Part shown: piece by piece, positions 1 to 7,141 of the stretch | Layout: every line of letters starts with the position of its first letter | Numbering within the stretch: position 1 is the first letter of the stretch | Source: an uncultured Bacteroidales bacterium | GTDB lineage: Bacteria > Bacteroidota > Bacteroidia > Bacteroidales > UBA932 | DNA length: 12,271 bases | Assembly: GCA_947305045.1 (NCBI GenBank) | Contig: CAMZCW010000055.1 | Location: 1 to 12,271 of the forward strand | Reading direction: 5' to 3' | Notes under the pieces: generated by a model | What the model saw: the letters and a program-made list of their open reading frames with translations, nothing else | What the model was told of the DNA's origin: nothing | Database searches by the model: none | Translations under genes and position numbers: made by a program

Positions 1-1
1 C

Positions 2-337
2 CAGAAGTATTATAAAATTGGGACTACAACATGGATGGGGATTCCTTACAAGCCCGATCAGGATATGGCGCTAAAAGAACTGGCAACGTGTTTCCGAATG
101 TCCCCGGATAAATATAAGACAGCCCTTTCTGATTTTGATATTTTCGAAGACTTGATAGAACCAGCTCTGGAAGAATCAAAGAAAGAGATTTTGGATGATA
201 TCATACCATTACCGGAAGGGCTTTTTGTAGATGAACTGAATCCCGGATGGTATGGTGACAAGAAAGATGAACGTTATGAGATTAAGAATGGCAAGTTCGT
301 TAATGTCAAAACGGGTGAAGAGTATAAGCCGCAATGA
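2..337 (+). CDS. Unidentified protein, 3' part (5' end outside window)
   Basis: The frame is open from base 2 with no stop, so the gene very probably starts upstream of the window; an ATG at 35 would give only 100 residues. About 111 residues are visible. The end is hydrophilic and acidic, with a stretch near NPGWYGDKKDERYEI and a final GEEYKPQ. I see no signal peptide, membrane segment or catalytic motif in this part and do not recognise the family. Its TGA stop overlaps the ATG of the next gene (ATGA at 334-337), which suggests translational coupling with the outer-membrane barrel protein and a shared cell-envelope role. That role is inferred from context only. Confidence 0.7.
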   Translation, partial: QKYYKIGTTTWMGIPYKPDQDMALKELATCFRMSPDKYKTALSDFDIFEDLIEPALEESKKEILDDIIPLPEGLFVDELNPGWYGDKKDERYEIKNGKFVNVKTGEEYKPQ

Positions 338-2913
338 AGAAAATAAAATATAGCATACTGGTCTTGATATGCAGCTTGGCGGGGATTTTTCCAGCCAAGG
401 CTCAGGGCGATAGCACAGTTATACATATCGCTACAGCCGTGAAAGACACCATTGCCGTGAATGACACTACTCCGCCCAAGCGCCGCCAGAATAGCCGGGA
501 TATTTCCCATTTGACGCTCCAGAAGCGTTACCGTCCCCAGGATGAGCCTTCAGCCCTTGGCCGTATTTTCAGCGACATGTATATTTGGGGACATGGCAGC
601 TTTTATTTGCCTTTTGCCAGAGACTATGGCCATGGCCCCATGGCCATGGGGGGTATAGGTAAGTGGTTCTCAGATAAGAAAGGCCTTCACCGCTACCATG
701 GAGTACGCTTGGGATTTGGTGGTGGCTATTTCATGGATAATTATGAGGGAAATCGTGTGAAACTGCTTGCCCTGAACGCATCTTATCTCTTTGACTTGGG
801 CGCATATGTAAATGGTTATGCATACCGGCGCATCGTTTCGGTTATGCCGATTGCCGGTGTGGGTTATACCTTTACGGATGGGGCTCTGACTGGCAGTGGC
901 ATGATGAACTCCAGGGGACTTTCGGCCCATATAGGCGTGGATCTAGAATTCCGCCTTTTTCCAGGAGTCGATTTGGTGATAGAACCGCTTCTGGAGTTTC
1001 AGCAAGACCCTCGTAAGCTGGCGAGGCAGAATATCTGGCGCGCCTATTATCCAGTGTTCCGTGGCGATGTGGGGTTGAATTTCCATTTGGACAGAAGATA
1101 TTGGCGCCAGGTCCATGATGCTGGGAAGGACTTGAGGGTGAGCATTTCCGGAGGCCCTCGTATGCAGTATGCATCCAATCTATTTGATTCCGAGAATGTT
1201 GGGAAGATTTCTCAAATGATAGGCTGGGATGTGGCTGCAGGCGTGATCCGTAAGTATAATAATTGGTTTTATCTTCGCCTCCAGGCCTCTTACGCGAAAG
1301 ATTATTGGTGGCTGAGGGTTAACGACTTGGAGAACGGTATGCATTATGATCGTAAGAATGCCACGCATATATCAGGACGGGTGGATGCAATGGTAAACTT
1401 GTTGGGTTTTGTTCCCACAAAGGATACACGTGAACGTCGGTTTGGCTTGCTTGTTTTTGTTGGCCCCGAGGCTGGCCTCATGCAAAAGGAAGGGGTAGAG
1501 TCGCCTGATGAATTACGCTCCAAGTTACATCCTTTTATAGGTGCACAAGGAGGTTTACAGTTCCGCTTGCGCTTGCTTCACGGACTCCAGGTTTATCTGG
1601 AACCTCGTGTGGGCATTGTTCCCTATTATGCTCCTTCCAATAACCCGGAAACGAAAATTGACAATTATTCCGACTTCTATGGAACCGTATCCTTGGGCAT
1701 GGAATATACCCTGGGCCGCAGCAGGCAGTCCTCGGCTCCCAAGACGGATGAGCAGGTTCCTATTATGGATAAAAGCTTTCTCACTCAGAAAGAGAGGACG
1801 TCTGATTGGGGCGGTTTTTTCCGCGATACCTATGTGTGGGCTCAGACTGGCTTCAATAATCCTTTGGTTAAGGATTGCAGCTATGGCACCATGGCTGCGT
1901 TGGGTGTTGGCAAATGGTTCATTGACCGGAAAGGAATGAGGCGTTTGCATGGAATGCGCCTGGGAGCCGACTTTGGCTATTACTTTGATGAGGTACTCAT
2001 CAATCACATCAAGTCTATTAAAGGGTATGCTTCTTATCTGTTCGACCTCAGCTCGAGTCTGAGAGGCTTTAATCCGAATCGCTTTATCTCTATCATTCCG
2101 TTGGTCGGCGTAGGCGCGGGCGTCACGGAGATGCGGAGGGACGACTTTGACGGCTTGGATTTGTCGGCTCATCTCGGGACCGATTTGAATGTACAGGTTC
2201 TCCCGGGTGTAGAGCTGGTGGTTGAACCGCTGTTTGAGATTCATTCCGATCCCCGCAAGCCGATTCGCGATGGAAAAGAGCAATCGGTTTATGTTGCTTT
2301 TAGGGGTAGTATGGGGGTTAATTATCATTTAGATCGCAAGTATTGGACCCGGGCAGGAGACCCGGGGCGGGATTGGCGCGTGAGCTTGTCTGGTGGCGCC
2401 CGTATTCAGTTTTCTTCGCAAGCTGTTCCTGTTGGCTGGGATGTGGCTGCCGGTGTGAGCCGTCAATTTAATGACTGGTTTCATTTGCGAGTGCAAGCTG
2501 GCTATGCTTTAGATGGCTGGTGGACTGAGGATAAGAATGGGAATAGGCAGCGCCAGAACTCCAAGCATCTTGCTGCCCGTGTAGATGCCATGTTTGATCT
2601 ACTGGGCTTCTCCAGCAAAAACAGTGACCACCGCATGGGCCTGCTCTTGTTTGCGGGCCCCGAGGCAGGACTAATGCGTAGTTTAAGGGTAAACGACTTG
2701 GGCGCCATGCATCCTTTCGTGGGTGCTCAAGCTGGTTTGCAGCTAAAATACAAGATTATAGATAACGTGGCTATATATTTGGAACCGCGTGCGGGTGTTA
2801 TCCCGTACCACATGTCTTCTCCTACACTCCCTGGCCGTTTTGAGAGTTTCTCCAATTGGTATGGATCCTTTTCCCTCGGTGTAGAATACAGTTTGGGGCA
2901 TCGCTCAAAATAA
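334..2913 (+). CDS. Secreted outer-membrane beta-barrel protein with four tandem barrel-like units
   Basis: This 859-residue protein begins with a clear Sec signal peptide (MKKIK, a hydrophobic core, then AKA before Gln24). The rest is rich in Gly and aromatic residues in the alternating pattern of outer-membrane strands. It is internally repetitive at two levels. Residues about 72-462 resemble 488-859 (shared GKWF, HG-MRLG, ASYLFDL, GVDL/GVEL-V-EPL, FHLDR-YW, GWDVAAGV). Within each half, the two ~200-residue parts also align. A Leu/Val/Ile-Glu-Pro motif has its Glu at 217, 423, 631 and 817, and a closing strand such as FRGDVGLNFHLD or YGSFSLGVEYSLG ends near 253, 461, 667 and 855. The protein ends on such a strand, as barrel proteins do. 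Function and ligand are unknown. Whether it folds as several small barrels or one or two large ones cannot be told from sequence. It overlaps the upstream gene by 4 bases. Confidence 0.8.
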   Translation: MKKIKYSILVLICSLAGIFPAKAQGDSTVIHIATAVKDTIAVNDTTPPKRRQNSRDISHLTLQKRYRPQDEPSALGRIFSDMYIWGHGSFYLPFARDYGHGPMAMGGIGKWFSDKKGLHRYHGVRLGFGGGYFMDNYEGNRVKLLALNASYLFDLGAYVNGYAYRRIVSVMPIAGVGYTFTDGALTGSGMMNSRGLSAHIGVDLEFRLFPGVDLVIEPLLEFQQDPRKLARQNIWRAYYPVFRGDVGLNFHLDRRYWRQVHDAGKDLRVSISGGPRMQYASNLFDSENVGKISQMIGWDVAAGVIRKYNNWFYLRLQASYAKDYWWLRVNDLENGMHYDRKNATHISGRVDAMVNLLGFVPTKDTRERRFGLLVFVGPEAGLMQKEGVESPDELRSKLHPFIGAQGGLQFRLRLLHGLQVYLEPRVGIVPYYAPSNNPETKIDNYSDFYGTVSLGMEYTLGRSRQSSAPKTDEQVPIMDKSFLTQKERTSDWGGFFRDTYVWAQTGFNNPLVKDCSYGTMAALGVGKWFIDRKGMRRLHGMRLGADFGYYFDEVLINHIKSIKGYASYLFDLSSSLRGFNPNRFISIIPLVGVGAGVTEMRRDDFDGLDLSAHLGTDLNVQVLPGVELVVEPLFEIHSDPRKPIRDGKEQSVYVAFRGSMGVNYHLDRKYWTRAGDPGRDWRVSLSGGARIQFSSQAVPVGWDVAAGVSRQFNDWFHLRVQAGYALDGWWTEDKNGNRQRQNSKHLAARVDAMFDLLGFSSKNSDHRMGLLLFAGPEAGLMRSLRVNDLGAMHPFVGAQAGLQLKYKIIDNVAIYLEPRAGVIPYHMSSPTLPGRFESFSNWYGSFSLGVEYSLGHRSK
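547..2910 (+). repeat. Fourfold internal protein repeat (units A1-B1-A2-B2)
   Basis: Approximate unit limits are A1 547-1098, B1 1129-1719, A2 1795-2337 and B2 2371-2910. Marker residues recur with a period near 200: Phe of the K-WF or N/D-WF motif at 112, 312, 529 and 716; Glu of the EP motif at 217, 423, 631 and 817. A1 is closer to A2, and B1 to B2, than A is to B. This fits an old duplication giving A-B and a later duplication of the whole A-B pair. The DNA has diverged, so the repeat is visible mainly in protein. Confidence 0.75.
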
Positions 2914-3028
2914 GCGTTTACCTCGAGTTGCAGTGTTTTCTATGAATCCCTCAAGTTGACACGATAGGGGATATGTGGATGAGAGGGCTATAACACAACG
3001 TTAGTGAGCATACGAAGAGGTACGGCTA
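2914..3028. other. Convergent intergenic gap
   Basis: This 115-bp gap lies between the barrel gene (plus) and the Gfo/Idh gene (minus). It holds an imperfect direct repeat (CCTCGAGTTG and CCTCAAGTTG, near 2921 and 2949). I see no convincing stem-loop terminator or small gene. Confidence 0.4.
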
Positions 3029-4174
3029 TTACCCGGCCTGGTAGCAGATTTGATGGGCGGGGAGGGCGTCTGCCAGGGTGGCAGCCGGCGCTTTGCCCGT
3101 GCGCAGGGCATGGAAAAAGTCGTCGATAAGGGCCTGGTCCGCCCCTGCGTGCAGCGGCGCCAGGGCCAGGTGGGAATGGTCTTCCAGGAGGATATCGTTC
3201 CAGTAGATGCGCCAGTCCTGCGCCCGCAGGGTACCTTCCGTTCCCTCTATCAGGGTGATACGGCCTTCTTCCGGGGATAATCCGTCCAGGCAGATGTGCA
3301 GCCGGGTGCCGCCCTCCATGGTTATCTCCACCTCCTGATAATCGTTGACGTCGTTGTCGCAGTGATAGACGCATCGGCCAAAGGGCCCTTCCCGGAGTTG
3401 CCGGCCTATCTCCTGTGCCAGTGTCTGTCCGTCGGCAGGTATAAAACCGCCTGTCCAGGCCTGGCGCTCCCGGTACAGCCGGACGGCGTTGTAAGGGCAG
3501 TCCTGCAGGGGGCAGGTGAGGCAGCGCTCCGTGCTGCCCTCAGGGGCTTGGGATGCCTTAAAGCGCCGTAGCGATCCCTTTGAGCGCACCTCAACCGGCG
3601 TACCGCCAAGGGCCCAGAGGAGAAAATCGGTGTCATGGCAGCATTTGGACAGGAAGATGGGTCCGGCATTCTTGTGCGAGGCCCAAAGTCCCCGGACAAA
3701 AGAATGGCTCATGCGGTCTGCGCCAATTTGTTCCGTATGGTGCACGTTCAGGATGCGCCCGAGACGGGGCACCAGTTCTTTTACGCGCCGATAAAAAGGA
3801 TGCAGGCGCATCTCCAGACAGACGCCCACGGTGATGCCCTCTGTGGCGTCCATGAGTTTCCGGTACTCCGCGAGGTTCTGCGCAACGGGCTTTTCCATGA
3901 GAATGTGCCAGCCTCGTCTTGCCGCTTCCTTGCCGATAGGGACGTGCAGGCGGTCCGGCGCCGCCACGATGACGGCATCCAGGCGCTCCGTAGCGGGAAT
4001 ATCGACCATGTGTGCATAGCCTTTTGCCGCCGGACAGTTTTTCAGGAGGCGCTGACGGCGGAGCACATCCGGATCCACCACGGCGTTTACCTGCACGTCC
4101 TGCGGCAGGCAGGAAAGATACTTTCCAGCCCGGTTCCCGGCCCCAATCAGGCCAATATGGAGCGTCTTTTCCAT
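3029..4174 (-). CDS. Gfo/Idh/MocA-family NAD(P)-dependent oxidoreductase
   Basis: This 381-residue protein is a sugar-type dehydrogenase. The N-terminal Rossmann motif is GAGNRAG (residues 11-17), the family's EKP motif is at 94-96, and the substrate-side KCCHDTD motif is at 177-183. A three-cysteine cluster (Cys218, Cys221, Cys226, followed by PYNA) resembles one found in a subset of the family and may bind a metal; its role is not known to me. Length is normal and the C-terminus (LPAHQICYQAG) looks complete. No signal peptide is present, so it is cytoplasmic. The ATG is preceded by a TATCTTTG box only 7 bases away, giving a leaderless or nearly leaderless message. Divergent transcription from the esterase gene suggests a role in host-glycan sugar metabolism, but the substrate cannot be assigned. 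Confidence 0.88.
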   Translation of the reverse strand: MEKTLHIGLIGAGNRAGKYLSCLPQDVQVNAVVDPDVLRRQRLLKNCPAAKGYAHMVDIPATERLDAVIVAAPDRLHVPIGKEAARRGWHILMEKPVAQNLAEYRKLMDATEGITVGVCLEMRLHPFYRRVKELVPRLGRILNVHHTEQIGADRMSHSFVRGLWASHKNAGPIFLSKCCHDTDFLLWALGGTPVEVRSKGSLRRFKASQAPEGSTERCLTCPLQDCPYNAVRLYRERQAWTGGFIPADGQTLAQEIGRQLREGPFGRCVYHCDNDVNDYQEVEITMEGGTRLHICLDGLSPEEGRITLIEGTEGTLRAQDWRIYWNDILLEDHSHLALAPLHAGADQALIDDFFHALRTGKAPAATLADALPAHQICYQAG

Positions 4175-4181
4175 GTCAGTG

Positions 4182-4189
4182 CAAAGATA
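4182..4189 (-). promoter_or_regulatory. -7 box (TATCTTTG) for the Gfo/Idh gene
   Basis: On the minus strand TATCTTTG matches the Bacteroidota TAnnTTTG box exactly. It ends 7 bases before the ATG at 4174, so the start of transcription would fall within a few bases of the start codon. Confidence 0.65.
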
Positions 4190-4226
4190 CTATTTTTTTA
4201 TGGTATGGAAGGATGCGTTTTTTTTG

Positions 4227-4234
4227 TATGTTTG
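4227..4234 (+). promoter_or_regulatory. -7 box (TATGTTTG) for the esterase gene
   Basis: TATGTTTG matches TAnnTTTG exactly and ends only 4 bases before the ATG at 4239. It supports 4239 as the start rather than the in-frame ATG at 4173, and predicts a leaderless message. I did not find a good TTTG-type -33 element at the usual distance. Confidence 0.65.
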
Positions 4235-4238
4235 TAAA

Positions 4239-5999
4239 ATGAAACGCTTGTCTGTCTTTTTCGCTTTTTTGCTTATCGTGCTGCCGCTTTCGGCAAGCCG
4301 TAAAAACGCAGAGCCCATCAAAGTCTCCTGCGTCGGGAACAGTATCACCTATGGCCTCAGACTGGAAAACCGGGAGCGGGATTGCTATCCGGCCCAACTT
4401 CAGCGCATGCTGGGGGAGGGCTACCTGGTTGGGAACTTTGGAAAGAGCGGCGCTACGCTGCTCAGGCATGGGCATCGGCCCTATATGGAGCAGGATGAAT
4501 TCCGCCAGGCGCTGGATTTTGCCGGCGACATTGTGGTCATTCACCTGGGCATCAACGACACAGACCCGCGCAACTGGCCGTATTACAGCGCCGAGTTTGT
4601 GGACGATTATCTTGCGCTGATTGATTCCCTTCGCTCGCGCAGTCCCCAGGCGCGCTTCATTGTGGCTAAAATGACGCCTATCGGCCATACGCATCCGCGT
4701 TTCCTGACCGGAACCAAGCAATATCATGGGGAAATCCAGCAGGCCATTGAAGAGGTTGTTCGCCGCTCCGGCGCCCAGTATATTGACTTTTTTGAACCGT
4801 TGTATCACTATCCCTGGATGATTCCGGATGCCGTGCATCCCTCGGCGGAAGGCGCTACGTTCCTTGCGAAGGAAGTGTACAGCGCCATTACGGGAGACTG
4901 GGGCGGACTCCAACTGCCCCGCTGGTACAGCGACAATATGGTGCTTCCGCGGAACAAGGTGTTCACCCTTCGCGGTCGGGCCAATGCTTGTGAGAAAGTG
5001 CGCGTAAAGCTTGCCGGCCGCAAGTATAAGGCCGTTGCCGATGCCAATGGTCACTGGTCGGTGCAGGTGGGGCCGTATCCTGCAACCGCATCGACCCGCC
5101 TGGAAGTCAGTGCCGGTAAGCGGAAGTTGCGCTTTGAGAATGTGGCCTTTGGGGAACTGTGGCTGCTGTGCGGCCAGTCCAACATGGAGTTTGAGCTTCG
5201 CGCCTGCTCCACTGCGGCGGATTCCCAAATGGCACAAGACCCGGATTTGCGTTTGTTTGATATGAAGTGCCGATATCGCACGGACAACGTGGCCTGGAGC
5301 GTAGAGGCGGTAGATTCTGTGCAGCATCTGGCTTACTTTGCCCCCACGGAGTGGACAACGACAACGCCTTCTACGGCGGCCCGCTTCAGCGCCATCGGCT
5401 ATTACTTTGGCAAGGCGCTCCGGGACAGCCTGAAGGTGCCTGTGGGGCTTATTTGCAATGCCGTGGGCGGTTCCACCACGGAGTCCTGGGTGAATCGCGA
5501 ACAGCTGGAAAGCTTTTACCCCGAGATCCTTACGGACTGGCTCAACAATCCGCTCATTATGGATTGGGCACGCGGTCGCGCACGGCGGAACCTCAGCGCA
5601 GGGAAGGGGGCACGTCATCCTTATGAGCCCTGCTACCTGTGGGAGGCCGCCGTACTGCCCCTGAAGGACTGTCCTGTCATGGGCGTGCTGTGGTATCAGG
5701 GAGAGTCCAACGCGGAGAACATCCCCAGCCATGAGCGCCTGTTCCCGCTGCTGATAGATTCCTGGCGGAGCGTTTTTGGTCACATCCCCTTCTATTATGC
5801 GCAGCTTTCGGAGATGAATCGGCCCACCTGGCCGGCTTTCCGGGCGTCGCAGAAGGACCTGATGAACTGTCGCCCGGGCCTGGGCATGATTGTAACCACA
5901 GACCTGGGCGAATGGGAGGAAGTCCACTACCGGAACAAAAAGCCGGCAGGGGAGCGTTTTGCCAGGATTATGCTCTCTAATAGAGGTCTTTCGTGGTAA
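4239..5999 (+). CDS. Two-module SGNH esterase / sialate O-acetylesterase (NanS/EstA-like), C-terminally truncated
   Basis: This 586-residue secreted protein probably removes O-acetyl groups from sialic acid or other glycans so that they can be degraded. A signal peptide (MKRLSVFFAF...) ends near residue 20. The first module is an SGNH/GDSL hydrolase: GNSIT with Ser35, the block-II Gly near 68-71, GIND with Asn106, and DAVH with Asp197 and His200. The second is a sialate O-acetylesterase (SASA) domain: GQSN with Ser314, WYQGESN at 485-491, and Asp555 with His563 in DLGEWEEVHY. The same domain order occurs in Tannerella NanS, which is about 100 residues longer. Here the protein stops soon after GERFARIML with an unrelated-looking SNRGLSW, overlapping the convergent creatininase gene by 23 bases. 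All predicted catalytic residues remain, but the missing end may prevent folding. The start at 4239 is chosen from the signal peptide and promoter. Confidence 0.85.
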   Translation: MKRLSVFFAFLLIVLPLSASRKNAEPIKVSCVGNSITYGLRLENRERDCYPAQLQRMLGEGYLVGNFGKSGATLLRHGHRPYMEQDEFRQALDFAGDIVVIHLGINDTDPRNWPYYSAEFVDDYLALIDSLRSRSPQARFIVAKMTPIGHTHPRFLTGTKQYHGEIQQAIEEVVRRSGAQYIDFFEPLYHYPWMIPDAVHPSAEGATFLAKEVYSAITGDWGGLQLPRWYSDNMVLPRNKVFTLRGRANACEKVRVKLAGRKYKAVADANGHWSVQVGPYPATASTRLEVSAGKRKLRFENVAFGELWLLCGQSNMEFELRACSTAADSQMAQDPDLRLFDMKCRYRTDNVAWSVEAVDSVQHLAYFAPTEWTTTTPSTAARFSAIGYYFGKALRDSLKVPVGLICNAVGGSTTESWVNREQLESFYPEILTDWLNNPLIMDWARGRARRNLSAGKGARHPYEPCYLWEAAVLPLKDCPVMGVLWYQGESNAENIPSHERLFPLLIDSWRSVFGHIPFYYAQLSEMNRPTWPAFRASQKDLMNCRPGLGMIVTTDLGEWEEVHYRNKKPAGERFARIMLSNRGLSW

Positions 6000-6741
6000 G
6001 TTCTACCACCAGTTCCACATATTTTTCTACAACCGCCCGCGCATAGCGGGCACCTTTTTCTGCGCTGGCTTTCAGGGGATTGCCAATGCCGGTATCGGCC
6101 GTGGTCTTTTGCCAGTTGCGCGGGTGCCAGGCTACCTTTTTGTTGAGGCTGTCAATGGCGAAGGGCTTGCTCTTGCCTTCTCCGGCCAGGTCCATGCGCA
6201 CCAGCTCCGGGTAATAGTGCAGCATGACGGAGGTTTCCTGCTCGCCGGCGTGGTCATCGATGTCGGCCTCAAAATAGTCTTTGCGAGGAAGGACGGTGTA
6301 CCACTCGGAGCTGAAAATCAGGAACGACGGGTCTTCCGCCATGAGGTCGCGGATGAATCCTTTGAAATTGTTCCCGCCGTGGCCGTTGATAATCAGGAGT
6401 TTGTCTATGCCTTCCCGCTTCAGGGAATGCACAATGTCCCTCAGGACGGCCGCCTGGGTGGCCTGCGTAAAGTGCAGGCAGAAGGGGAGGGTGGTTTGAC
6501 CCGGGTTCTGGGAACCCAGCGGGATGCCGGGAAGCACCATGGCGTGCACGCCTTTTTCTGCCGCCTTCTGGGCGACTTCGCAGGCAATGGCTGCAGAGGA
6601 TAACATGTCCGTGCAGTAGGGGAGATGTTAGTTATGGGGCTCTGTTGCGCCCCAGGGCAGGATGGCCAGCTGGTAGTGGGCCGTCTGCTTCACCTCGCCC
6701 CATTTGGCGCCGGTGATGTCGAAAGAAGAATTCAGTGGCAT
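5977..6741 (-). pseudogene. Creatininase-family amidohydrolase gene with an in-frame stop
   Basis: Read from the ATG at 6741, the frame gives MPLNSSFDITGAKWGEVKQ, then AILPWGATEPHN, a TAA (minus strand, 6628-6630), then HLPYCTD, and continues without further stops to 5977. Related proteins have Tyr where the TAA stands (EPHNYHLPY), so a single base change of TAT or TAC explains it. The stop is codon 38. Expected metal ligands Glu34 and His36 lie before it and Asp45 after it. NGHGGNN (around His121) and HAGEQETS (around Glu167) are intact downstream. An ATG at codon 46 could allow a 209-residue product, but it would lack the first ligands and probably be inactive. The intact product would be about 254 residues, cytoplasmic, a metal-dependent amide hydrolase of unknown substrate. 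Its 3' end overlaps the convergent truncated esterase. Confidence 0.82.
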
Positions 6742-7000
6742 AGTACTATGTGTCGATTATAATCCGAGTAGTATGGCAAGTGGATCCCATGCGGGCGTAT
6801 CCTACAATGCGCATGTCCTGTGCAAAGTTAACATATTACTCCGGAATGCAAAATATTTCCCCTGCATAGTTCTGAAATGCGGTATTATTCGAGATGCTTT
6901 CCTCAGGTGCGCCAACTCCCATCCCGTGACGCGTTCCCGACCAAATAACTCATCGCCCTTATGATGGAAATAACGAAAATAAACAATAACCAATAAAGCA
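6742..7000. other. Intergenic region between the creatininase gene and the lipoprotein operon
   Basis: Apart from the minus-strand promoter box, this stretch holds short open frames with no recognisable content. A TAGTTCTG (about 6868) is one base off a plus-strand -7 box and could serve the small gene at 7001, but I could not support it further. The sequence becomes AT-richer toward 7000, marking the change from the GC-rich cluster to the accessory region. Confidence 0.4.
6823..6830 (-). promoter_or_regulatory. -7 box (TAACTTTG) for the creatininase-family gene
   Basis: On the minus strand TAACTTTG matches TAnnTTTG exactly. It lies about 81 bases before the ATG at 6741, giving an ordinary leader. 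The retained promoter suggests the gene was broken recently. Confidence 0.5.
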
Positions 7001-7123
7001 ATGAAAAATCAAACTTATCAAACGCCTATAGTTGAGGTGATGTATCTCTTGGCGAAGACAAAGATTCTAGTGGGGAGTGGTGAAGACTTGGAGAAAGAGA
7101 CATGTGATTTTGAATGGGAATAA
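7001..7123 (+). CDS. Small 40-residue protein upstream of the lipoprotein
   Basis: The product begins MKNQTYQTPIVEVMYL and ends DLEKETCDFEWE, with a GSGED in the middle. It has no signal peptide or membrane segment. The design (short basic start, a P-x-V-E-V stretch, Gly-Ser-Gly, and an acidic tail with Trp near the end) resembles small uncharacterised proteins I associate with Bacteroidales lipoprotein and fimbrillin loci. This is from memory, not a search. It ends 18 bases before the lipoprotein ATG, so the two are probably co-transcribed. Function unknown. Confidence 0.55.
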   Translation: MKNQTYQTPIVEVMYLLAKTKILVGSGEDLEKETCDFEWE

Positions 7124-7141
7124 CCTTTAACTTAAGAAACG

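Noticed and set aside
1555..2328. 257-residue minus-strand open frame inside the barrel gene
   Set aside because: It lies opposite repeat units that are clearly coding on the plus strand, and has no recognisable motif of its own.
4176..5927. 583-residue open frame on the minus strand opposite the esterase
   Set aside because: It is a shadow of a GC-rich plus-strand gene that has a signal peptide and two sets of catalytic motifs. The antisense product shows no recognisable motif.
6604..6606. ATG at 6606 as the true start of an intact 209-residue creatininase-family gene
   Set aside because: The frame upstream of it continues to encode the family's conserved N-terminus and metal ligands through the TAA, so the gene is better read as interrupted.
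6746..6814. 22-codon open frame (MRIVGYARMG...) in the creatininase leader, minus strand
   Set aside because: It could be an upstream open frame, but nothing beyond its position supports translation.
6961..6996. 11-codon open frame (MMEITKINNNQ) just before the small gene at 7001
   Set aside because: It is too short and low in complexity to separate from chance.
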